Shown: piece after piece, positions 23,110-34,758 of the stretch | Numbering within the stretch: the first letter of the stretch is position 1 | Layout: each line of letters opens with the position of its first letter | Origin: Metallyticus violacea | Lineage: Eukaryota; Arthropoda; Insecta; Mantodea; Metallyticidae | DNA length: 64,000 nucleotides | NCBI GenBank assembly: GCA_030762175.1 | Contig: CM060841.1 | Span: forward strand, 9,600,001-9,664,000 | Reading direction: 5' to 3' | Position numbers and translations under genes: made by a program | Notes under the pieces: model-generated | What the model saw: only the letters and a program-made list of their open reading frames with translations | Told to the model about the DNA's origin: nothing | The model's database searches: none

Positions 23110-23590
23110 CTTCTCCCTGATTGTTTGACAACTTCTCTGATGTAGTTGTGCTGGGGGTATGTAAGCTTAGCGCCAAGGTGGGGAAATTAGCTGACAACCC
23201 TATAAACAAGAGAGCAGACCGTCAATTGTTGTGGATATCAATATCAGATCATCCGCATAAAGGAGCGCTGGTATGGATGCGCCTCCTACATTCGGGGCAT
23301 CAGATTCTGCAACACACATTTTCTCCAGTATGTCATCTACAAACAGATTGAAAAATATACAGCCTTGCCTCACACTTCTCCGTCTTATCACACTTTTTGA
23401 AACTTTGTCGCGATCATATTTTACACACAACTGCACCTTACTAAACATTGATTCTAATGGCTTGATCATTTCCCCCGAGACTGCTTTCATGCATAATTTA
23501 CTCCACAATGCTTGCCTTTCCACGGACTCAAAAGTTTTTCGAAAATCTATGAAGGCACAATGCAGTTTTCCGATCAGAAAATTTTATAAG
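23110..23590 (-). pseudogene. LINE reverse transcriptase palm fragment with YADD
   Basis: The minus strand reads CAFIDFRKTFESVERQALWS, then the RQGC block (SVRQGCIFFNLFVDDILEKM) and ALLYADDLILIS with the catalytic Asp pair intact. These are RT motifs in the right order for a non-LTR retrotransposon. 'Gxx' before RQGC has changed (RRRSVRQGC), and the motif usually read LSPLLF is IFFNLF. The fragment ends abruptly after GLLSCL. On the plus strand it is followed by a 27-nt A-run. Confidence 0.85.
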
Positions 23591-23598
23591 ATTTGGGG

Positions 23599-23625
23599 AA
23601 AAAAAAAAAAAAAAAAAAAAAAAAA
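23599..23625. repeat. A27 homopolymer
   Basis: A pure A-run directly beside the antisense LINE RT fragment. Confidence 0.95.
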
Positions 23626-24342
23626 CTCGATCGTTTAAAGCAGCTTTAATGTACTCTTAACTTAAAATATTCATCAGTTGCTGAAATATGCAAAAAGAAC
23701 GAAGTGAAGCATATATTTTTTCAACAGTGCCAATAATCACAAAAAATAAAAAGGTAATAACAATGCGGTTTAATTTAATTCAGATTTAAAGACAGCAGAA
23801 CGTTACAAACAGAACAAAACAAACAAGATTCGTAATTTGCTATCTTCCGCAATGCTATTTTATATGAATTTTTGGATGTAAATGTCCCAAAAGTGTCTTT
23901 CAAGCACACCTCTGTAGGAGTAACGTCCCTTTTAGATTGAGTGAATTCTTAATGGCCTTCCCTTAATTACAGGTTTATGAAAATTGTTTTGGTTATCAAA
24001 CTGCACTCTTTCCACCTTGTAATGAAACAAAATATGTTTATCCCAACAAGTTGGTGTAGAACGTTTCTCAACATGGCAACAAAAACAGACATTAAAATCA
24101 CATCTCATTAACTAAGCGCATATTTCTCCTATAATAATGCTAGCAGGTTCTCTATTTTTTGCTTGTACAATAAACACATAGCAATTTACAAAATGAATTT
24201 CGTTGTTAGATAAATGTTACGGAGTTTTAGATGTCCGGATAATATCTTTATTTAAAATTAATTAACTTCTAATTTATTAAATATTCACAAAAAAGTAATT
24301 TTAATAATTATAAAATGTTTCTTCATCTTTACAAGCACAAAC
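23626..24342. other. Spacer, nothing recognised
   Basis: AT-rich, no motif. Confidence 0.4.
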
Positions 24343-25215
24343 TACTAGGGATAGTAAAAAAAGACAGAGTACTTTTTTTAATCGCGCACAGCAAAGAAAG
24401 AAAAACGGAAGTTCACTCGCGCATGCGTCTGTACAGGAGACGAGCAAACTACGTCAGATCTCCAGTCGCCTACATACAAAATTGAGTTGATTCGTGAAGA
24501 GTAACATGCTGCGTTGAAGTTTTGCTTTTGTTTGTAGAAAATCAGCATGGAAGCTTACAGATTGTTGCAGCAGGCATATGGTGATGCTGTTCTGCTACAA
24601 TCCACAGCACTTCGATAATTTAAGGAATTTAAGGAGGGTCGTGTTTCAACAACAAAGCAAGGCGGTCCAGGTGCTTCTGCAACAGCAGTAAACGAAACCA
24701 TGAGTAACACAGCTGACGTCATTGTTCGTGAAGACCGACAAATAACAACTGACAGACTTGCAGACATTTTACGCATTTCCCATGTTACACATTTTCGATT
24801 CTGCATGATCACTTGAACATGAGACGCGTTTATGTGAGATGAGTCCCAAGATTAAAGACTCCTGAATAGAAGAGATGTGTGACTGGAAGTGTGTAGGGAA
24901 CTTGGAATAAGATCCCCATCCTCCGTACTACCCAAACATTGCCCCTTGTGACTTTTATTCTCTTTCTCTGTCTGAAAAAAAGAGTTAAGGGGGAGTGTTT
25001 TGGTATTACCGAGGCCGCCGCGAAAAAGGCTGAGGCGGTTTTGAAGCAGGTGTCAAAAAATGGCTTCCAGCATGTGTTCCAAAATTGACCAATCGTTGAA
25101 CAAAGTGCATTCAACTCAATGGAAAATACTTTGAAAAATATCACACCAAGAGTCTGGTGTATTCCAGCATTTAAAAAAAAAAAAAAAATTCAGAGTTTTT
25201 TCACCAGCCCTCGTA
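24343..25215 (+). pseudogene. M2b: TIR-bounded, internally deleted mariner
   Basis: Ends match as inverted repeats: TACTAGGGATAGTAAAAAAA at the left (24343), and the reverse complement of the right end reads TACGAGGGCTGGTGAAAAAA. Between them are the transposase N-terminus (SMEAYRLLQQAYGDAVLLQS), the DRQITTDRLADILRISHVTH helix-turn-helix and HDHLNMRRV. After a jump come HPPYYPNIAPCDFYSL and ITEAAAKKAEAVLKQV. Everything coding for the first two catalytic residues has been removed. Length is about 870 bp versus about 1.25 kb for complete copies of related elements here. Confidence 0.85.
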
Positions 25216-26574
25216 CTTTACTATAGGTAGTAGTTTTTATATTTCTGGGAGGTTTTATAATATAATGGATCACATTAAGTTAAGTTATTATGGATTTTCA
25301 TAAATTGAAAGGTGTACTTTAAATTGTTTACAGTGTGCGTAGATGGTAATTTGATTTTTCTTTTACGATGATGGATTTTTTATGATTTTTTGTTTCATTT
25401 CAAATCCAAAAATAGTCAAAAAAAAAAAAAAAGCATGCTGGGTGACAATTTCTCGAATCAATGTCTCCTCTCTTTTCTCTTTCTCGCTCTTAAGAATAAT
25501 ATGTGCCCAATAACACAACTTTTGTGTTTCTTTCATAAAAAATCCCTCCTTTGTTTCAGCCCTTAGCCGCCTAATTCTACAAAATTTGAAAGAAAAAAAA
25601 TAGTCGAATGTGCTTGAAAGAGCTAAAAAGATCTTGCTAAAATTATAATTAAGACGTTAATACAAAGTGTAGTTTCCAACCTAGTGGACCAACAGCATTT
25701 AATCTTAAATACGTTTTAAAGAAACTTCCAAACAAAGAAAAAAAAGTATGGCATTGTTGGCATTTTTTTGATTTTTGAGGGATGCTTAAGAGCTCTAAAA
25801 ATGCTTATCGCGGTACGCTAAGAGAATCTGAATCTATCCTAGGATGTCACGTGAACGGTAAAAGATGGAGAGGTAAATGGAAACGCAGGAAGGCATCATT
25901 GAAGAGGAAACACTTTTTTTTTTTTTTTTTTTTTTTTAACTACCGCTACTTACAAGGAATTATACAACTGAATAGGCTGTGCATTGAAAATCAGCAGAAG
26001 TAGTTGGCATGGAAATAAACGTGAACTTAATATGTCATACTCCAACAATGTATCCATTGTTTATTTTCTCATATGAATAATAAACACGGTTTGGAAGGAC
26101 AAAATAACTAAAACTCTAAAAATATCTCTCGCAGAAAAAAATTGAATTGTAAAGCAAAAGGAATGCACTCTTGAATGTGCATTTATTATTTCATTTTATA
26201 TCATTAGTTTGAGATATGAATATTTTACCAATACTCATACATTATAAATTTATTAATGAACGAAATGTTTAATATCAATGTTTATAAAACACAAGTTTAA
26301 TCAGATATTGCACATAGTGCGGTCAATAATCGGAATGAGTATAAAAAATAACCCAAAAATATAGAAGTAGCATTATTTGCAATGTTAAATATATATTCTT
26401 CTTAGCTATTTCCACTAGTCAGCCCTAGAACCACTCCACTTTGGTTACACTTAGCACAGATGTCAGAAGTTTAAATGGTCAAACAATCGCTTCAAGTGAC
26501 ATCTAATGTAACTATTATTTAGATATGAAATGGCCGCTAATTTATTCCAGGAACACATTTTTTCATGTATGGAG
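25216..26574. other. Unassigned stretch with a T24 run
   Basis: A T-run lies at 25914-25937. A 73-codon open frame around it (25782-26003) is without motif. Confidence 0.45.
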
Positions 26575-26708
26575 ATTTTAACGTGCCGCAAATATACGAC
26601 AAGGGATCCTGATAAGTTTTTACGTCCCGAAAAACCTACCAACCTGGTTTGAAGACGGGAACCTTGTATTCAGAAAAGAAAGCGTTACTCCTAGACCACC
26701 GAAGCCGA
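26575..26708 (-). mobile_element. Old, diverged SINE-A copy
   Basis: Shared words with SINE-A are CGTGCCGCAAATATACGACA, TTTTTACGTCCCGAAAAA and TCCTAGACCACCGAAGCCGA, in the family order. The tail hairpin is absent. Divergence is far higher than in the other copies, so this is an older copy or a sister subfamily. Confidence 0.65.
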
Positions 26709-27482
26709 TTTTAATACTATATGTAAAAAAGTACGAAAACATAGACTAATGGGTGTTCTGTAGTATATCTTACTGTACAAGAAGATAACGTTTATCTCTG
26801 TCAGTATAATAAATAAATCATCCCAAACCCGTCCGATTTCACCCCATGTTACGATACTGCAATCAACATTTACCTCTTACTGAACTATTATAATTAAACA
26901 AAGAAAGTACTATTTAGAAGAGTCATGATCTTATTAATTGTGACATGTCTATTTTTCTATGTAATAAAGTATGCATACATTCGTACTTCCTGAATTCTTA
27001 AATGTAAAAAACCAGGGTATAAAATACAGCTACAAACATTCTATGGTTATATTTCCAAATGAACATCAATAAATGCAAACATTTTTTATTCCTCGTGCCT
27101 TGTATTGTAGCGAATAAACCCGTGTGTTTTTGTCTCTTGGGAATTTATAGCCTGAAATGCTAATTAGCTTGAAAGGATGGAATGGGTCGATGCTTTCACA
27201 GTTACATATATCTTACTTTCAACACACGCATCAATGTGTGTAGGACAAGGTATAGATGCACAGCACAAAAATACTCGATCACACATTTAAAAGAACTACA
27301 AAGTATGAAAACTAAACTTTTACATTATTTTCAGTACATTACAAATATAAATGTCCTATTATGCCGTGAGCGTTTAGTACATGAATTTTTGTTTAAAATA
27401 TCAAGCTCTTTTCGTCTTTTCAATTTGTATGAATGATTTGAAGCATTGCCTTGTTTTATAGATTTAAAAAAATGGTTGTATG
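26709..27482. other. Spacer, nothing recognised
   Basis: AT-rich, no motif. Confidence 0.4.
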
Positions 27483-28728
27483 TACGAGGATAGGTTCATA
27501 GGTTTCCGGCCTAACCATTTTCTATGCATGATAAAGACAAAAACTATATTTCCCTTTTCAATATAGTTATCCTTTATTGAAATACATTTCTCACATCTTT
27601 GAATTAACATTTCAATCTACCCCCAACCCCCAGCCAGAAATCTTGTCTGCAAAATGGGCATAAACGGCATCCATCACTTCTTCCTCACATTTAAATTTCC
27701 CTCCTGGAAGATCCTTCATGAGTTTTTAGAAGAGGAAATAGTTACTAGGAGCTCGATCTGGACTATAGGGTGGATGGTCGATCTCCTTGAAGCTTTCTTT
27801 GCAACAAGAGTTGTATGCAAAAGGGCGTTATCGTGAAGAGGGCGCACATCACCACTCAGCTTTCTTCGCCTTTCCTCTTTGATGGAAGCACGTAGTCTGT
27901 GCAGTAGACCAGCATAGTACTCCCCATTTACTGTGCCGTTCCTCTCCTTGAAGTCAATGAAGAATATTCCTTCACAGTACCTAAAGATTGTAGCCTTTAT
28001 CTTCTTGGTTGATGGAATGACCTTGGTCTTTAGAGGCGGTGCTTTCGCCAGGTTTACGCCAACCAATTGATTTCATCTCTTTTGGACAAGGGATCATAGT
28101 AGAGGACCATAGTTTCATCTCCTGTAAAAATGGTTTAGAGAACTTATGTCTCGTTACCAGAGCAGAGCTCCAAAAATGCCTACAACAGAATATTCGTTGC
28201 TGCTTTTGGACCGAGGAAAGAATTCTAGGCACCCATCTTGCACTAACCTTATTCATGTTTAAATGTTTATGAATAATTCGAAGGACTGTTGTTTTAGAAA
28301 GGCCCAACCTTGCTGCTATTTCTGTAACTTTGAGCCGCCGGTCTTCCATAATTTCTCCTTCCACAAGAGCGATGTTTTCAAGAGTCTTCATCTTCAATGC
28401 TTTCTTGACCCATTCGAAAAAGTTTGGCACGGTAGAATATGAGGGGGGTGCTTCCCCATATACACCGTCCAATCGCTGTTTAATTTCATTTGGAGTAGGT
28501 ACTTCTTTTGTGAAGACTTAATAACAGCTCAACACTCCATTTTGAACATGTCACAATCTTCTACACATAGCCTTCTTTATGCAAGTTTATTTGAACTGAA
28601 CACAGCGGAGCGGAAATTAGACTGCAATTATTTACTTAACAGATAAGATATAGCACCAGATAAGGAGGATTTTGTGAAGGCGATAATCCTTATCGGCGAG
28701 GCCGGAAACGTATATACCTATCATCGTA
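27483..28728 (-). pseudogene. M1c: mariner with both TIRs, dead transposase
   Basis: The copy is about 1246 bp, the usual mariner length. TIRs are TACGAGGATAGGTTCATAGG at 27483 and, reverse-complemented, TACGATGATAGGTATATACG at the right end (28728). Minus-strand coding shows two DNA-binding helices (RRLKVTEIAARLGLSKTTVL), IIHKHLNMNKVSARWVPRIL, GDETMVLYYDPLSKR with the first catalytic Asp, and LHDNALLHTT with the second. In the third position HPPYSPDRAPSNYFLF has Asn where Asp is expected. Frameshifts between blocks and that substitution make it inactive. Confidence 0.9.
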
Positions 28729-29149
28729 CGTTGGTACGTTGGTACAACAATTTGGATTTCACTTACAGTAGAGTTAGCAGCAAAAACGCTATCATAGTTG
28801 CGAATAACCTGATATTGCTTTACGCAAAGGAATATATAAAAAGCAATAGCTCAAATTCACTTGACAAGACATCTTACGTCAATTGCGCCCAAATTTAAAT
28901 GTTAACAACTGTTAATATACTCCTTATTATTTTGACAATTCTGAAAACCGTCATGACAAACTTCGTTTTTGCGCATAATATTACAAGAGCTCTGCAGCCC
29001 TTTGTTTCTCACAATTCTTGTGGAACGGGAACTCACTATTCGATTAGACATTTCTGACGACTTGTATTACGGCCGTATCTTGTGCCCGTTCTGTGATAAA
29101 ATCTACATACATTAAATACTTATTTTCAGTTCAGTATTTCAGTCAACTT
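28729..29149. other. Spacer, nothing recognised
   Basis: Open frame 28674-28898 overlaps the mariner end and has no motif. Confidence 0.4.
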
Positions 29150-29280
29150 TTGGGCGTAAATCATCAGTTGGAAATTAAAAACCAGACTTGAAATTTTTGG
29201 ATCATGGTCGGGATTCGAACCACGAATTTTCAGCCTTCCGTGCTAATACTCTAACTAAACTGAGCTATCATGTACTCCAA
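29150..29280 (-). mobile_element. tRNA-derived SINE, third type
   Basis: On the minus strand, TAGCTCAGTTTAGTTAGAG is an A box and GGTTCGAATCCC a B box at tRNA-like spacing. An anticodon-like stem TTAGC/GCTGA with a 7-nt loop lies between. The T-arm does not pair properly, so it is not a functional tRNA gene. A non-tRNA body runs to about 29150. Its head differs from SINE-A and SINE-B. Confidence 0.6.
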
Positions 29281-29574
29281 GCACGAAACCACGAACCTCT
29301 CTCGTACTCTCTATGAGAGAAATTGAAAAAGTTTTGCTTGTTGGAAAAAAATATAAGTAACACAGCTGACAGCAATATACATTAAATACAAACTTATACT
29401 TGCATAGTCACTGTCGTACAGTCTGTTGAGTTCAGTCCAGTATCAACATCTGGTGAAAAAGCACGAATATTTGAAAAGAAAACACTTTAACTTCTACCTT
29501 TTCACACGCTATAAGCTGGTAATAGAGAGGAAAACATCTACCAGGACTTGGTAGCTGCTCATAGTGATCAGTGT

Positions 29575-30190
29575 GATCATTTGATACCACTACAAGATGA
29601 ATTCGATCATTGGAACAAGGGCGAGAGACTTTGAAAGACAACCCTCCGCTCACTCTGGCTGACCTCGGGATACTGTGAATGAGAGAACAATTCAAAGAGT
29701 GAAGAACCCGATGGAGGAAAATCAACATAGTTCTGTTGGAATGCTAAATATGGAAGTGTTGGTAGCATTGACAGTGTAGCTGTACAAAATGGGTTCTACG
29801 TTTGAAGAGAAGGGGAGAAAGAAATGTGCAAGGAAACTGCTGAGCATATTTCCACCAAATACTCTTATACGTTTGACAGGTGATGAAGGCTGGTTTTGTT
29901 ACTGTACCACCCCAAATAGACTGCGTGTGGACAAATGAGAATGACCTAAGATCATTTACTTGCTTTTCGAGAAGATTTTTATTGTTGGAACCGAATGTTC
30001 ACTGTTTTCTTCAACTGTAAAGGAGCATTAGTGGTTGCTGTATGCCAGAAGGAATGATAAAGAATGGCACTTATTTTTTAGATCCTTTATTTGAACAGCT
30101 AAGGCGCTGGCGTCCAAAGGCTGTTGCTTTTTCACAGTCTACAACTGTGTGTAGAGAGGAATGGAGAGTTCTTTGAAGGATTGTGAGGAT
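29575..30190 (+). pseudogene. M5: mariner/Tc1-type transposase remnant
   Basis: Plus-strand pieces in three frames are ERTIQRVKNPMEENQHSSVG (helix-turn-helix), TGDEGWFCYCTTPNRLRVDK (first catalytic Asp), FFNCKGALVV and NGTYFLDPLFEQLRRWRPKA. Their order matches a mariner-like transposase from DNA-binding domain to the segment just before the second Asp. The remainder (HDN and third Asp) is missing. Many stops. No TIR was found. Confidence 0.65.
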
Positions 30191-30704
30191 AAGCTTTCGA
30201 ATTCAGTCCTTAGCTTGGACTTTAAGATAACACTTTTAAACTGTTTCAATGAATCTCTAAGGTCTCTCTACTGTGAAAGATTTGTTTTTAGAAACATCTG
30301 GGTATTTTTAAACTAGACTTTTAGTTTAGCCACGAACTCTATATGGAAAGTTTGTATATAGAAATAGTTTTTCTACATTAGCCGTTTGTAGGACATTAGG
30401 TGAAAAGGAAAGAAGGCACGGAAGGCTGAAGATATGTGTTTCAAGAAGTCTGAATCATCCCTTTTCACTTTTGAGGAAACGCCTCTCTGGTCTAATGATT
30501 AACGATGTTGGTTGCTACCCGCGAGCTCAAGAAACAAACTTAGAACCTTTTCTACATTAGGGAGATCTGGAATCCAGGCTTGTGAGGAAAACTGGGGAGC
30601 TGCCTGATAGAGAGGTAGCGTCCTTTATCTAGTGAGCCACGGGGATCCAATGTGATTACATAGTGCTCTCTACCACAAGAAGCAGGCTTGGCTATCGCAA
30701 CAGG
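30191..30704. other. Spacer, nothing recognised
   Basis: A short TGGTCTAATGATT resembles a tRNA A box near 30490, but no B box follows. Confidence 0.4.
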
Positions 30705-31021
30705 CCTTGTCCTTGCTTTTTGATTGATTGATTTATGGACGCTCTTCAACATCTCAGGTCATCAGTGTCCCATTCAACTCAGGGCGTGAAATGGCCGACA
30801 AATTTTGCTCAGAGGTCTCTCTTTCAGGCTTGAGGTTCTTTTTCGTGCCGTAAATGTACGACAGGGATCCACGGCTTTACTTCCCTTCCGAAGGAAGCCA
30901 TACTTAGGATTTTTACGCCCGAAAAAATCCATCGGTCCTGGCCGGGTTCGAACCCGCGTTCTTGGGTGTAGGAGGCAAGTATGGTAACCACTATACCACC
31001 AGGACCGACCCTTGTCCTTGC
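30705..31021 (-). mobile_element. SINE-A, full-length, perfect 12-bp TSD
   Basis: The element (30717-31009) is the reference copy of the family here, 293 bp with a (TGAT)n-type tail on the plus strand. Head on the minus strand: A box TGGTATAGTGGT, B box GGTTCGAACCC, and a 7-bp acceptor-like stem. The body runs to the terminal stem-loop. Identical CCTTGTCCTTGC flanks it at 30705-30716 and 31010-31021. Confidence 0.97.
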
Positions 31022-32555
31022 GGACTGTCGAGCATAATAAATATTATTTTATTAGGATATCGGTCAGGATGCATGGTCGTAGATGCGGTCCCTAAGAGTT
31101 CCTCAAATAGTAAGTCCCAATCACCGAGAGTCACCACAGTCTTCCAAATGATGAGACCCTGCCAGACACCAGAGCAGGAATTTACTACAAAGAGAAAATC
31201 CACTGCTACGCCGCACAGCACCATCCCACCTCTTTGACACTTTCGACCCTGCAATGAGTGAAATACTATGGAGTGAAATAGGGAAAAATTACCTTCTGGC
31301 ATTTGCTTAAGTGACCGAGGGAATATACACAAAAAGCTCAAAATCGGGAGGATCGATTTCTAAGTCTGACCCATCTTGTATTTTGAACTCTAGAATATTT
31401 CTTCTTATCTTTCATTGTAACCTTTCGTTTTAATGTTCAGTTAAGATCCATGTTTGGTCCATTTAAAAATCACCAAATACCTCGAATTTTAGTTTCTGAC
31501 CAAGTTCATTTACTTGAGAAAGAGCACACATCTAAATAATTAAATTATTTGAACTATTGATTTTTGTTGGAAATTCATTACCCTGATCGTAAAAACACTC
31601 GTTTGAAACGCTCTATATGCCCAAATGTGAGAGGATTATTATGTTCAGCAGCGCAGTTAAAATTTAAGTGCAGCATGTGCAAAATGTCGGTTTTCCCTTG
31701 AGACTGAGTGCACGCCTCGTATCTCGGCACACAGACATTAAAGCAACTTCTTGCATGAGCAAAGACGTTCGTTCTTTCCTTAATACTTTGGGTACTCCGA
31801 CTTACTTCATTCAGCAACATCCTCTTCCTGCTTGGCTTCCTTTCTTCTTTTCAAACTTAGCAACAAAACTTTACTTCTAACTCCTCGTGAAGTGTATGTC
31901 ATATCCACTCGGAGCTTCCTCACAATCGCATTAATTGGGAACGACTGCATTTAAGTGTATCAGACCTTCGTCTCATTTTGCTCCGACTCTTTCCCTCATC
32001 CTCGTTACCGTGCTATACATTTGAAAGGCTTTCTGTCTACGGATTTGGTTTAACTCCGCTGCTATTGTTAAACAGCGGTGGCTATGGCAACGGGGCGAGT
32101 GGGGTATAATTATATCTCTTCAGTGTGTAGCATTTCTACGGCGTATCATGTTGAATCCGGACACTAGGTCGTAAGGTCAGAGGCCGAAGATAACCACAAG
32201 GCAACGAGGCGTTTCAGTTAAGCTGCGCTAGAGGATTTAGTATACAAAGCACAAGTTCTGATAGATTATTAGGGAATGTGCTGACGTTTTCAGAATCACT
32301 TTAAATCCCTCAAGAGGTGACAACTACTCTTGCCTTGCACCCCAATTCAATCTCTTGAATTATAAATAATAATCAATAAGTTTATATGCATGAATACTAT
32401 TACATAATGACGAAACTGTATAAAAGTAACCTGCACATAATAAATTCTAGAAAAATGACCAATACGCAATAACAATTAACAAAAATATTTCAAAATTGCA
32501 AAGATTACAAATGATAAAAAACCCCAATAAATTAGAGATTTGTTTACACGCTACA
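31022..32555. other. Unassigned stretch
   Basis: Open frames such as 30991-31341 (minus, partly inside the SINE) and 31578-31820 (minus) carry no family motif I can defend. No TIR, LTR or tRNA-like promoter seen. Confidence 0.4.
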
Positions 32556-33796
32556 TATGAAGATAGGTCAATAAGTTTCCGGCCTAACTATTTTCTAGCT
32601 ATGATTAAGACGAAAACTATATTTCACTTTTGAATATGGCTACCATTTACTGCCATACACTTCTTACATTTGTGAATTAACATTTCAACCCCCTCCTCAA
32701 AAAATAGTCAGAAATTTTGTCTGCAAAATGGGCATAAACAGCAACCATCACTTCTTTGTCATTCTTAAATTTCCTTCCTCGAAGTTCCTTCTTCAGTTCT
32801 GAGAAGAGGAAATAGTCACTGAAAGCTAGATCTGGGCTGTGGGGTGGATGGTTGATCTCATTGAAGCCGCATTTCTTCACAGCTTCTTTTGCAACAAGAG
32901 CTGTGTGCACGGGCTCATAGTCGTGAAGAAGGCGCACACCGCCATTCAGCTTTCCTCGCCTTTTCTCTTCGATGGAAGCACGTAGTCTGTGCAGTAGGCC
33001 AGCATAGTACTCTCCATTTACTATGGTGTTCCTCTCCTTGAAGTCAATGAAGAGTATTCCTTCACCGTCCATAAAGATTGTGTCCATGACCTTCTTGGTT
33101 CACTGAGAGACTTTCGCCTTTAGAGGCGGTGCTTCGTCAGATTACACGATTCTGTTGATTCTCTTTTGGACAAGGGATCATAGTAGAGAACCACAGTTTC
33201 ATCTCCTGAGGTTTGCAAAATTCTCTCTCGTTGCCACGGCGGAGCCCCCAAAATGCCTGTCTAACAACAGATGACTCGTTGTTGCTCTTGGACTGAGGAA
33301 AGAAATCTAGGCACCGTCTTGCACTAACCTTATTCATATTTAAATGTTCATGAATAATTCGAAGGACTGTTGTTTTAGAAACGCCCAACCTTGCTGCTAT
33401 TTCTGTAACTATGAGCCGCCGGTCTTCCACAAGAGCGATGTTTTCAGGAGTGAGCACCTCCAAGGGCCGACCTGCACGCTCTTCGTCTTCAATGCTTTTT
33501 CGACCCATTCCTTTATGGTAGAATATAAGGGGGATGCTTCCTCATATACAGCGTCCAGTCGCTGTTTAATTTCATTTGGAGTATGTCCTTCTTTTGTGAA
33601 GAACTTAATAACAGCTCGAAACTCCATTTTGAAGATCTTCTGTACACAGTCTTCTTTATGCAACTACTCTGAAAAAGTGAGCATAGCTATAGCTGCAATT
33701 ATTTACTTAACAGATAAGGTATGACATCAGATAAGGGTTTTGTGAAGGCGATAATCCTTATCGACGAGGCCAGAAACTTATGGACCTTTTCTCGTA
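32556..33796 (-). pseudogene. M1d: mariner with both TIRs, best-preserved catalytic region
   Basis: The copy is about 1241 bp, bounded by TATGAAGATAGGTCAATAAG and, reverse-complemented at the right end, TACGAGAAAAGGTCCATAAG. The open C-terminal part (32677-33087, minus) has ILFIDFKERNTIVNGEYYAG, LLHDYEPVHTAL with the second catalytic Asp, and SPDLAFSDYFLF with the third, exactly 34 residues apart. The Asn after the second Asp has become Tyr. The N-terminal part (33137-33663) holds the helix-turn-helix (LIVTEIAARLGVSKTTVLRI). Two frameshifts separate the blocks, so no full transposase is made. Confidence 0.92.
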
Positions 33797-34683
33797 TATC
33801 AGTGTACCAGGTAAAAATGAACCTATAATCAAAATCCTGGATGTGGTGATGATATATGTTGAGCCGTCATCGAGAGTTGTTTTTGTTACAGTCGGAACGC
33901 TAATAAATACTATATTAGAATTGTATTCGTTGCACCATCCATGAAGACTATTTTTAAGTTCATCCAACTCTAAGACAGATTGCGCGAGAACTAACATATA
34001 TTTTTACATTTCGGTAGAACTTAAAAGCTTTTTGATAAATGTTCACAGTTTTGTATAAATTTACATATATGTAAGAGCATTTTAATAAAAGTTAGAAACA
34101 TTGTTTTTCAGGTGAATAAATCCTTACACTGCATCAATGATCTGTACAGAAATATAGATTTTAATTTTATATTGTTAAATGTAATTCTTTTACAGTTAAT
34201 GGCAATGAATTAAGCAATCAATAAATAACTTGGATTACTGGTGGGTTTTTGTAATGTCATGTCTAATATGTGTTCCTTAGTTATATTATTTTTATAAATA
34301 TTTGAGGATGTTCTACTCTAAATACCAGTATAGCTAAAATACATTCGCATGCTAGTGGTAGAATTTCAAAAGTTTTGAAAAGTGGTAAGAAATGAGTTGT
34401 GTATATATTCAGTAGAACATTTGTGCATACAGAATTTTCTCCAGAACATTATGCCGTAAATCGTCAATTGAAAGCAGGTATAATAAGTCACTGACTGAGC
34501 CGTTGCTGTTTCGGCTATTTTCAGGAAAGTGAACGTCATGAAGAGTTAAATGCCTACGGATTTCGGATCAATTTGTGCCATATTTAATTCGCTGCATTTA
34601 CCGTCTGACACATCTATGGTACTTCCCTTTTAAAACACTAATCTACGAAAATGCTGAGCTTTTCTCATATACTGGCAACCATA
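33797..34683. other. Spacer, nothing recognised
   Basis: AT-rich, no motif. Confidence 0.4.
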
Positions 34684-34758
34684 TTTTGGATCAATTATAT
34701 ATGAATGGTGTTTAACGCCCATTTTACCTCTGAGGCACCACAGGCGGTTTTGGATCAA
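34684..34758 (-). mobile_element. Micro-insertion of SINE-B 3' end with perfect 11-bp TSD
   Basis: A 53-bp insert (34695-34747) holds only the end of SINE-B; in sense orientation it starts CCGCCTGTGGTGCC and ends GGGCGTTAAACACC plus a short AT tail. TTTTGGATCAA flanks it on both sides (34684-34694, 34748-34758). As with the SINE-A micro-insertion at 6311, what was copied is the terminal stem-loop and tail. Confidence 0.88.

Noticed and set aside
29207..29280. Functional tRNA gene
   Set aside because: A and B boxes are good, but the T-arm does not pair and a non-tRNA body follows, so it is a SINE head.
30480..30540. Another tRNA-derived SINE head
   Set aside because: Only an A-box-like TGGTCTAATGATT is present with no B box at the right distance.
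30991..31341. 116-codon open frame on the minus strand as a gene
   Set aside because: It partly overlaps the SINE-A head and has no recognisable domain or conserved residue pattern.
31578..31820. 80-codon minus-strand frame as transposase
   Set aside because: Some local resemblance to Tc1-like proteins was considered, but no catalytic or HTH motif could be defended.
33344..33724. 126-codon plus-strand frame
   Set aside because: It is the antisense of the mariner M1d DNA-binding region; similar mirror frames occur at 2160, 15457 and 28330.
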